A stretch of 64,000 nucleotides of DNA from Maylandia zebra (taxonomy: Eukaryota > Chordata > Actinopteri > Cichliformes > Cichlidae), in the NCBI RefSeq assembly GCF_041146795.1, contig NC_135178.1, forward strand, positions 1 through 64,000. Reading direction: 5' to 3'. Positions 56,514-64,000 of the stretch are shown here, piece after piece. Each line of letters opens with the position of its first letter. Within the stretch, counting starts at the first letter, position 1. The position numbers and the translations under genes were made by a program. The notes beneath the pieces are model-generated. The model was not told where the DNA came from. It saw nothing but the letters and a program-made list of their open reading frames with translations, and made no database searches.

Positions 56514-57814
56514 TAGTGATGGGCAGATGAAGCCCCATGAAGCACTGAAGCTTTTCATCCAATTGGTTCACCCCAACGCGAAGCTTCATGAAGCTTCATT
56601 TGCTCTAGCAGGACACCTACTGGACGTAAAAATAATAGCTGGCATGAATTTGAAGAGTGTGGCATTTTGCACACAGCCTGTAAATGTCAACAACAAAAGG
56701 AGTGTGTAAAACATGTATATTGTAGTGATGGCAGTATACTGTGTATATTTATAGTGGCAGTATGGGAAATGATTATTTGGAAATGCTTGAAATGGAAATG
56801 ATCATTTACTGTGAGGTGAGGTGTGGTTGGGGTGTGGACAGTAGTTGTGCTTTTGTAACGTTGAGGTATGGACAGCTACACACTGAGGCTTTGAGCCTCA
56901 GTCCTGCCTGTTCACATTTTATTCTGTAAAAACTAAATTTTCACTGCTTTTACGACCTTTTTAGTGGGGAGAACATAGCTAGGATTTAATGATTTAACAA
57001 GTCTTTTGAATCCTTTGTCCTCCACAATGCTAAATGGCTGTGAGTCCTCAATCACCATGCTGACCAGGTCTTCATCTATTTGAGATTGTTCTCCTGAGGA
57101 AAGACAATAAAGACAAAGCACAAATATAAATATCACACACGTAACTTATAACAGTTGTATAATATTGTTATATCATTTAGTAACATTACTGCATCCTATA
57201 TTATCATGGCATTTGATGGCTCACCTGGTCTTGCTCCACAATCGGTGTTCCCCTTATTCTCATGCAAAGCTCTGTAGTGCCTAAGCATGGATGAGGTGTT
57301 GTTGTTATATCCCAGCTCCCTGGCACATAGCAAACACTTCACCTTGTACAAAAGTAAAGACAGCTTAACATAAATTGTATTGCACCATCAGTATCATGAA
57401 AATACATCTTCTGTAGAAATTTACATACCTTGTTGGGAGGAATAAGATCAAAATGTTCCCTCACAGGGGAGGACATCCTCCTCTTCTTAGCTGGCTCCAT
57501 TCTCTCCAGACTTTCTCTCCTCACTCTCATAAACCTCCAAACGGTCTCCAAACTCACACTAACCGCAACTCTCCATCAAACACCCACATTTTTGAATGAA
57601 GTCTGAGGGGTTTATATCGCTGTCATAGCTCGCGGCAAAGTTCGAACCACTTCATGAACCAGTCACGTGGTACAGCCGGGCAGCGAGGCTTCGGACGTCA
57701 TCATTTTCAGCTCCTCCCATAAATGAAGCAAGCCTCGATACGCGCTTCGCGGAAACGCCCCCTCCATTACTCGACACACGCTCCGAAGCCTCGATACAGA
57801 ACGTCCCATCACTA
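56514..57814 (-). mobile_element. hAT element encoding a BED-finger mini-protein, copy 2
   Basis: TIRs TAGTGATGGG and CCCATCACTA are flanked by the exact 8-bp duplication ATTACAGG (56506-56513 and 57815-57822). It is the inverted sister of 6259-7527, with the same internal gene. Confidence 0.92.
56933..57500 (-). CDS. BED zinc-finger mini-protein of a hAT derivative
   Basis: Three exons on the minus strand: 57500-57429, 57342-57225 and 57093-56933, with GTATGT, GTGAGC donors and AG acceptors; 351 nt, 116 aa, no internal stop. Exon 2 holds the BED finger: CLLCARELGYNNNTSS then MLRHYRALHENKG (C-x2-C and H-x4-H). Exon 3 holds a hAT N-terminal block, DSQPFSIVEDKGFKRLVKSL and NPSYVLPTKK, then ends in VVKAVKI. 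Full hAT transposases continue for several hundred residues with the RNase-H-like domain and dimer region; none follows here. The conserved aromatic of the BED start (W in copy 1, SPVWEHF) is R here. Likely role, if made: DNA binding without cleavage. Expression is unproven. Confidence 0.65.
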
Positions 57815-57923
57815 ATTACAGGTAACTCAAAATATCAAATTAGTTAACTTATGATCACAGAAGCTTTAGAGCATAACGTAAACATAAGACAAAAGACCAC
57901 ATGAATATTACCTAAGTATCTCA

Positions 57924-59092
57924 GTTGTGTGGTTGCATGCATCCATCACAGTGTGAAAAAATCAACTGTGGGAGCAATCATCAGAAAATGGAAGACATAC
58001 AAGACCACTGATAATCTCCCTCGATCTGGGGCTCCACGCAAGATCTCATCCCGTGGGGTCAAAATGATCATGAGAACGGTGAGCAAAGATCCCAGAACCA
58101 CACGGGGGGACCTGGTGAATGACCTGCAGAGAGCTGGGACCAAAGTAACAAAGGTCACCATCAGTAACACACTACAACGGCAGGGAATCAAATCCCGCAG
58201 TGCCAGACGTGTTCCGCTGCTGAAGCCAGTGCATGTCCAGGCCCGTCTGAAGTTTGCCAGAGAGCACATGGATGATACAGCAGAGGATTGGGAGAATGTC
58301 ATGTGGTCAGATGAAACCAAAGTAGAACTTTTTGGTATAAACTCAACTCGTCGTGTTTGGAGGAAGAAGAATACTGAGTTGCATCCCAAGAACACCATAC
58401 CTACTGTGAAGCATGGGGGTGGAAACATCATGCTATGGGGCTGTTTTTCTGCCAAGGGGACAGGACGACTGATCCGTGTTAAGGACAGAATGAATGGGGC
58501 CATGTATCGTGAGATTTTGAGCCAAAACCTCCTTCCATCAGTGAGAACTTTGAAGATGAAACGAGGCTGGGTCTTCCAACATCACAATGATCCAAAACAC
58601 ACCGCCCGGGCAACAAAGGAGTGGCTCCGTAAGAAGCATTTGAAAGTCCTGGAGTGGCCTAGCCAGTCTCCAGACCTCAACCCCATAGAAAATCTGTGGC
58701 GTGAGTTGAAAGTCCGTGTTGCTCGGCGACAGCCCCAAAGCATCACTGCTCTCGAGAAGATCTGCATGGAGGAATGGGCCAAAATACCAGCTACTGTGTG
58801 TGCAAACCTGGTAAAGACCTATAGTAAACGTTTGACCTCTGTTATTGCCAACAAAGGTTATGTTACAAAGTATTGAGTTGTATTTTTGTTATTGACCAAA
58901 TACTTATTTTCCACCCTGATTTACGAATAAATTCTTTACAAATCCTACCATGTGGATTCATGGATTTTTTTTTCACATTCTGTCTCTCACAGTTGAAGTG
59001 TACCTCTGGTGCAAATTACTGACCTCTCTCATCATTTTAGGTGGGGGGACTTGCACAATCGGTGGCTGACTAAATACTTTTTTGCCCCACTG
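57924..59092 (+). mobile_element. Tc1-like transposon, 5'-truncated
   Basis: The right TIR region reads TTGCACAATCGGTGGCTGAC and ends TTTTTTGCCCCACTG, followed by TA (59093-59094) at the start of a (TA)n tract. The left TIR and the first part of the gene are missing. The sequence matches Tc1 elements with CAGTGGGGCAAAAAAGTATT ends. Confidence 0.88.
57930..58876 (+). pseudogene. Tc1-like transposase, N-terminally truncated
   Basis: An open stretch of about 315 codons without an ATG at its start; the first 30-35 residues (first helix-turn-helix) are missing. The second DNA-binding part reads [20 protein letters not shown], with the GRPR-like [11 protein letters not shown]. Catalytic domain: first Asp in [13 protein letters not shown]; a glycine-rich [20 protein letters not shown]; the second Asp site reads [11 protein letters not shown], where active Tc1 enzymes have Asp two residues before the NDP-type Asp, so it is His here; Glu in [16 protein letters not shown] at the 34-residue spacing. 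With a missing N-terminus and a lost catalytic Asp it should be inactive. Confidence 0.88.
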
Positions 59093-59145
59093 TATGTATG
59101 TATATATATATATATATATGTATATATACGTATATATATGTATAT
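59093..59145. repeat. (TA)n tract of unit C, left part
   Basis: The tract is interrupted by the hAT at 59146-61113 and resumes as ATGTATATATACG at 61114. Confidence 0.85.
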
Positions 59146-61113
59146 TAGGGTTGCCAACCGTCCCTTAAAATACGGAATCGTCCCGTATTTAGAAACAAAA
59201 GCACACGTCCCGTATTGAGCTAATAAGGGACGCACTTTGTCCCGTAATACAGTGAGAATCAAAAGTAGTCTATAAATGTTAATGGAATTAACGCTTTGTT
59301 GGAAAGCATAATTCCCAGCCCCTCTCCTGCTTTGTGACCAATGAGCTGACAGCACACTTATGACAATTCGAGTATGACAATTCAGATTACCGCTCATCTC
59401 ATTGGTCGATGAAAGGTCGCTTACGGAGAAAATACCGGAAGACAACAGATGACCACAACAAGAAGCATGGCCAACAGGGAAACAAACGCCGACACTGCGG
59501 TGCAAGTCTCGGACGACAGTACACCTAAAGCTGGGCAGACACTGTGCAATTTTCAGTCACGTTATTCAGCTCCTGCTCAAACTGCACGATTGACTCGCAG
59601 GGGTTAGAAGTTGGTAGGTCACGATGCAGGGTCTCACACTATACGGCCCGATGCTCTGATGCGACCTGAGTGCTCACACTGTGCCTCCATAACATGAAGG
59701 TTATAACAGAAAATCTGTCGCTCTCTCTCTCTCTGTCTTTCACTCACACAGACACACCACCACCATCAACTTTGCTAAATTGCTAATGAAAAACATTATC
59801 AGGCAGCTGTGAATGAGCAGCAGTGTAGATCCAACTATTTTCACGGTTGTTGTGGTCGTGATAATTTTGTGATGCCACATCGAAAAGGCTCGGATGAGCT
59901 TTCCAAAGTTCTACAAGTTGTGCCTCTATCACTTGTGTCCAGATCACACGCTGCACTGCCGTGCTGCGCCGTCTTTTTCACCGACGTTTACGTGTTTGCG
60001 CGTGAGCAGTGTGAGCGGCTCACGAGCGATTGATGATCGGGAGCTGCTCGAGGTGTTAATCGCTTCTCGTTACCCCACGTATACTACACGATGCACGATG
60101 AAGGCCAAAATCGGGCCGATCACCAAATCGGTCGCACGACTCAAAAATCGGCTCAAAATGGGCCAAAAATCGCACAGTGTAAGCCCAGCATTAGAGCAGC
60201 AATGTTTGTTCGCTCAGAGAAAGAAAAATAGGCTGCAAAAGTACTGGGAGGAATGGGAAAAGGGAAACACCTGGCTGGGAAAATACACCATAACACCTTT
60301 AAAGCGCACTGCACTGTGTGCCGGCGCACTTTTTCCATAGGCATGCTTCTAGTGGTGGGCACATGAAGAACATGAGGGGCGTGAAAGCTCGGGGAACCCT
60401 TAACCAATTTCTTGTCCACCAGGCCACGGCAGAAGCAGATATGGTATGTAAACACTGGTTTGTTGTTTAAACCCTCTGGTTAAGGTTAATATGGGCATGT
60501 GCAGTGAATATCAGCGCTATGTGGCCAGAAGTGTGATAATATAACTTATTTTGTGTAATAAACAACTGCAAGGATAGATGATTACAACAAATAGATCACT
60601 AATACATAAAAGTAATACATAGATGAATAATGATGATGAGTTATGATGCGTAATCATGGGAACAAGTGGGTTTACAAACCTGATTAGCTTTAGAAAAGCT
60701 GAAATAATACCTCAACTGAAGCCAGTTGTACTAAATGCACTAAATGTGCACAGTTACAAGAATGATTTTGTTCTATTGTTTTCTATTAATTTATATAATT
60801 TTAAGTTAAGCAGGACAGAGTTCTTTTAAAGAAAGATTTACTTATATCCTCAAAAGCTAAGCATGACAGGCTTCTGTTTAAGAAAGAGACCTGTTTTACT
60901 GTGTTAATGTTGTCATTTTGAGCTAAAAATAAATGGCTAAATGATCATTTGTTTCCCATATGGTCATATCACAAAGAATATGCATCTGCTTAAATTAAAT
61001 TCAAGTCAAATGGTTAAAAAATAATTTCACACACAAAAAAAAGAGCTACCACACTGGGAAGGGTGAAGACACGAGGTGTCCCTTATTTATTTTTCAGGGA
61101 GTTGGCAACCCTA
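59146..61113 (+). mobile_element. hAT element (TAGGGTTGCCAAC), second copy
   Basis: TIRs TAGGGTTGCCAAC and GTTGGCAACCCTA are flanked by the exact 8-bp duplication ATGTATAT (59138-59145 and 61114-61121). It lacks the ISL2EU-like insert of its sister at 10520-13397 and preserves about 170 bp absent there, which include HCTVCRRTFSIG-like coding (about 60308-60345), a zinc-finger start typical of hAT transposases. No full transposase. Confidence 0.92.
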
Positions 61114-61862
61114 ATGTATATATACGTATATATACGTATATATACGTATATATATATGTATATATATATGTATATGTATGTATATGTGTATGTGTATATA
61201 TATATGTATATATATGTGTGTGTGTGTGAAGAGATAATGAAGAAATGGCTCACATACACAGCTTCTGAATTAAATTGGTATTTCATTTCACAATATATAG
61301 GCTAAACTTTCTCAACAGCCCCCTTAAATGTAAGCTGAGAGTGTGCACAGTATAAATAGTTTTATTTCAAATCTATTTTGCTGACACACAGAGTCAACAC
61401 TGAAAATTGTACAACATTAATGAATTACTATGTACTCGCTGTGTAGTTCAAAAGTACAATGTTTATTGTGACTTTAAATAAAGGTACCCTGACTTTAAAG
61501 CCTTCTGTTTCATATGCTTGACATTTGTGGTATGTGATGAATTAGTAGTAGTAGCATGAAAGAGCATAGAAAAAAGTGTTTGTGTGAATGAGTGTTCAGA
61601 TAGAGTAAAAAAAATGCTATATAAGAACCAGTCCATTTACCATTTGGTAATCTCAGTCTGGTGAATACATTTTTGTGACTGGAGTGGCTTTCTGACATGA
61701 ACTGCTGTGTTTGTATTGAGTTAGTTCGAAACTTTTACAATCTTGTTCATAACAGACACCACCCACATTAAAAATCTAGAAGTAATGTTGAAATGAAATG
61801 CGCAAACCCACTCTAAAAAATAATTATAATTAAAACAAAATTGCAAATGAAAAATAAAAAAA

Positions 61863-62055
61863 AATAGCTCAGTAGGTTGACCATTCGCCCCATGATCGGG
61901 GGTTCAAATCCACCAAATGGCTACCATGAGGTACCCTGAGCAAAGTACCATCCCTACGCAGTGCTCCCCGTGTGCTGGATTGGTGGCTGCCCACTGCTTC
62001 ACTGAGTGAATGGGTTAAATTCAGAGAGTAATTTCCCTACAGTGGATTAATAAAG
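61863..62055 (+). mobile_element. tRNA-derived SINE (second family), copy 2
   Basis: AATAGCTCAGTAGGTTGACC, GATCGGGGGTTCAAATCC, CAGTGCTCCCCGTGTGCTGG and GAGTGAATGGGTTAAATTCA match the SINE at 19492. The tail is GGATTAATAAAGTATACC. Confidence 0.75.
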
Positions 62056-62069
62056 TATACCAACCCATT

Positions 62070-62400
62070 GGCATTCTGGAAAGTGAAATTAATGTTGCAA
62101 AACACCTCTTGGGGGGTGGGGCCACTTGTGCAGGCAGTGTATATAAGCGTGATGCTTACTGCGTCAGATGATAAAACCCATGTGACGAGACTTTCCGTTT
62201 TCCGTGTTATGCTTCGTTTCCTGTGTACCTATGTAAGACACATTACATACACATGATGTTCTTTAATTTAGGGAAAGAATACAGTGATCAATCCATATGA
62301 CTTGTTTATGATGCAAATGAGCAGTTATTGTTTTATTATTTGAAATGGGATCTCTACCAATTTAGTGATAGCTGCATGAAAGAAATACAAGGCTTCTATA
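62070..62400 (+). pseudogene. chemokine ghost: promoter joined to 3' flank, exons deleted
   Basis: GCATTCTGGAAAGTGAAATT (ISRE-like site at 62079-62088), the TTGGGGGGTGGGGCCACTTG stretch and TATATAA (62140-62146) match the chemokine promoters up to GATGCTTACTGCGTCA. The next bases, GATGATAAAACCCATGTGAC, match the region at the poly(A) signal of the intact copies (AATAAAACCTATATGACGGG). All four exons and three introns are gone, removed by a deletion with its junction at about 62164-62172. Downstream similarity continues to the unit end. Confidence 0.8.
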
Positions 62401-62467
62401 CAAGGCCTAGACTTCAGAAGAATAACTGAGGCAATTCATTTACATGGGATCAAAATGTAACTGAGAG

Positions 62468-63824
62468 CAGTGGCGGTCCTAGCCTTTTTGGCGCCCTGGG
62501 CGAACACTCCCTCTGCCCCCCCCCCCCCCCCCCCACCACACACACACACACACACACAAAACATATTAAGGATTGTACATTAACAAAAAACTGTTGTACA
62601 CACACACACGTGAAGAGAGAGAGAGTATGCATAGTATACAAATGGACACCAAACAGCCATCGTAATTCGTCATACAATTAGAACAGGGCAAATCAACAAT
62701 TAACAATGACTAATTAATATTAAAATCTGTAATATAATGTATTGTTTGGAGTTTAGTCTGTTACTGTTGCTATTTTTACCTTTTCTTCTTGGAGCAACTG
62801 TAACCCACATAATTTCCTTAGGGATTAATAAAGTATTCTGATTCTGATTGTTTCAGGATGACCTGCCATTATCCAATGACACATCTGCTTACCTGTATCT
62901 TTTGCTCGTTTCTCCTCCTCTTCTTTTCTCTTTTTTCTAAACTGAGCATCTGATGGCTTTGAACTTTTCTTGTCCATCTTCCATTGGTTTTAATTTTGCA
63001 CTCCAGTATGAACACCCATCCCTCAACCCGAGGATCACCACAACATGACCTAATAGACCTACACCTTAGTTCACAGATTCACTTTGTCTAGGGTTTATTT
63101 CTGGGATTTCACACAACCCAAGGTTCAAATCATGAATACGTAATGGGCTTGGATTTACAACATTATAAATGAAATGTGCTCTATTTGGAAGCAGCAGGTC
63201 TCCCTCCCCTTTCGACAGGTTGTGTGTGAGACTTTAAATCAACAAACTGTAAATTTTAAATTGTTATTGATCCCTTTACCCCGAGTCATAAAGTGTATAT
63301 TTATTTTCTTACTCTTCTTATATATATATTATTTGTTTACTTGCACTGCTGTAACTGGAGCCTCGTCGTCTCGTCTCTCTATATACTGGACTGTATGTAG
63401 CGGAGATGACAATAAAGTTTACTTTGACTTCAGCAGCAAGCAGGCGCACCGAGGGTTTTCGCGCTCACTTTTTGTGTACAGAATTTCAAAAAAACATCGG
63501 TGCAAATTATAAGTCTGTATTATAATGTCTGGTGTTTTCGTGTTTGTTGGTTTGTTTTTATTTTGCGAATTGATTATTATTAGATGCTGCTCCAACCAGC
63601 CAGAGAATCCCCCGCCGCCCTGCCCTCTCCTCCCCGTGTCGGAAGCAGCAGGAGGGTGCCCTTACCCCCAGCAAATGGGCGATAGAAAACCGATCGGTGC
63701 CTGTGCCATTCCCTGGCTGACGTCGGGGCAGCATGAGTACGAGCATTTTTTTTTTTTTTTGCCGATGCCCGTGATGCCACCCCGGGCAAACCGCCTGTGT
63801 CGCCCGTATCTAAAACCGCTACTG
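62468..63824 (+). mobile_element. hAT (CAGTGGCGG family) inserted in unit D
   Basis: TIRs CAGTGGCGGTCCTAGCC and CTAAAACCGCTACTG, with duplication ACTGAGAG/ACTGAGAC (62460-62467 and 63825-63832). The unoccupied site is seen in units A, B and C (GTGACTGAGACAGTG). It contains poly(C) (62517-62534), (CA)n (62537-62559), LINE-type tails near 62800-62848 and 63340-63425, and one transposase exon. Confidence 0.85.
62893..62977 (-). pseudogene. hAT transposase first exon remnant
   Basis: The minus strand starts ATGGACAAGAAAAG and reads MDKKSSKPSDAQFRKKRKEE before a GTAAG donor (62892-62888). A short Lys/Glu-rich first exon of this kind begins TTF-type hAT transposases in fish. No downstream exon was recognised. 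Confidence 0.5.
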
Positions 63825-63874
63825 ACTGAGACAATGATGCACAGGATGAAAAATATTACACCAGAATAACAACA

Positions 63875-64000
63875 AGGTTCAACACGGTGGCTTGCCTCAC
63901 AGCAAGTAGGCTCAATTCCACCATCAGGCTGTGTGAAGTTCGCATGTTCTCCCTGAGAACCCGCACAAGCGTGCGGGTTCTCTCTGGGTACCCCGGCTTC
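63875..64000 (+). mobile_element. tRNA-derived SINE (HE1/DANA-like), cut by window end
   Basis: CAACACGGTGGCTTGCCTCA, a B-box-like GGCTCAATTCC, then GAAGTTCGCATGTTCTCCCT and GGGTACCCCGGCTTC follow the pattern of HE1-type fish SINEs. A shorter piece of it is in units A-C (about 48491-48530). Confidence 0.7.

Larger units (their letters stand above)
61114..62467 (+). repeat. chemokine tandem unit C, right part
   Basis: After the (TA)n tract the sequence from GAAGAGATAATGAAGAAATGG (61229) to about 61750 matches unit A 49118-49650. A SINE-containing segment (about 61760-62065) replaces the CCAAT-rich part. The chemokine promoter and 3' flank follow without exons. Confidence 0.85.
62385..64000 (+). 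repeat. start of chemokine tandem unit D (runs off window)
   Basis: AGGCCTAGACTTCAGAAGAA with the following sequence matches the unit start. After a hAT insert (62468-63824) it resumes with ACTGAGACAATGATGCACAG and continues into a fuller SINE than in units A-C. The window ends inside it, so further chemokine copies may lie downstream. Confidence 0.75.

Noticed and set aside
57946-58503. A 185-codon minus-strand frame
   Set aside because: Antisense shadow of the Tc1 transposase.
59894-60340. A 148-codon plus-strand frame in the hAT at 59-61 kb
   Set aside because: The equivalent frame is broken in the sister copy at 10.5-13.4 kb, and only the short zinc-finger-like end near 60308 resembles a hAT protein.

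Overview
This window looks like teleost nuclear DNA, most likely from a cichlid or close relative. The reasons are spliced vertebrate genes, fish-type repeats (an AFC-like tRNA SINE, Rex3, L2 LINEs, Tc1, many hAT elements), AT-rich spacers and long (CA)n/(TA)n tracts. The cichlid call rests mainly on my recollection of the AFC SINE consensus and is moderate. No bacterial gene organisation, rRNA, functional tRNA or CRISPR array was seen.

Host genes are few. (1) A complete seven-exon gene on the minus strand at 7960-10225 is recognisable as paxx, the Ku-binding NHEJ factor; all splice phases agree and it encodes about 197 aa ending in the family's C-terminal Ku-binding tail. (2) Non-ELR CXC chemokine genes on the plus strand: one at 21500-21963 and two at 50758-51375 and 54260-54877 that encode identical proteins. 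The last two sit in a head-to-tail array of a ~3.51 kb unit (A 48371-51878, B 51879-55394). A third, broken unit (55395-55848 plus 59093 onward) has its chemokine exons deleted, and a fourth unit starts near 62385 and runs off the window. Each intact promoter has a GAS-like site, two GAAAGTGAAA ISRE-like sites and, except at 21 kb, a TATA box, as expected of an interferon-responsive CXCL9/10/11-type gene.

Layout: 1-5.6 kb holds an eroded endogenous-retrovirus-like fossil and a 3' LTR; 5.9-7.7 kb two SINEs, one split by a hAT; 8-10.2 kb paxx; 10.5-13.7 kb a three-layer nest (hAT in hAT, with an ISL2EU-like element innermost); 14-19.7 kb a Penelope GIY-YIG fragment, a LINE tail, a putative transposon with an internal tandem duplication, and SINEs; 21-22.4 kb the first chemokine gene; 23.1-30.7 kb an L2 LINE (minus) split by a TA-flanked DNA transposon that itself holds a hAT; 30.7-32.7 kb Rex3 (minus); 33.4-45.3 kb a hAT split by an L2-type LINE, which holds a young Ty3/Gypsy element and two DNA transposons; 45.3-48.4 kb more hAT remnants; 48.4-64 kb the chemokine array, invaded by hAT and Tc1 copies.

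Most insertions were dated relative to each other by exact target-site duplications. In several cases the empty site is also present in a paralogous copy within the window, so the nesting order is well supported. The two most notable findings are the recent tandem amplification of the chemokine unit, with one ghost copy, and the innermost ISL2EU-like element, whose THAP-gene and YqaJ-gene 5' ends still point towards each other.
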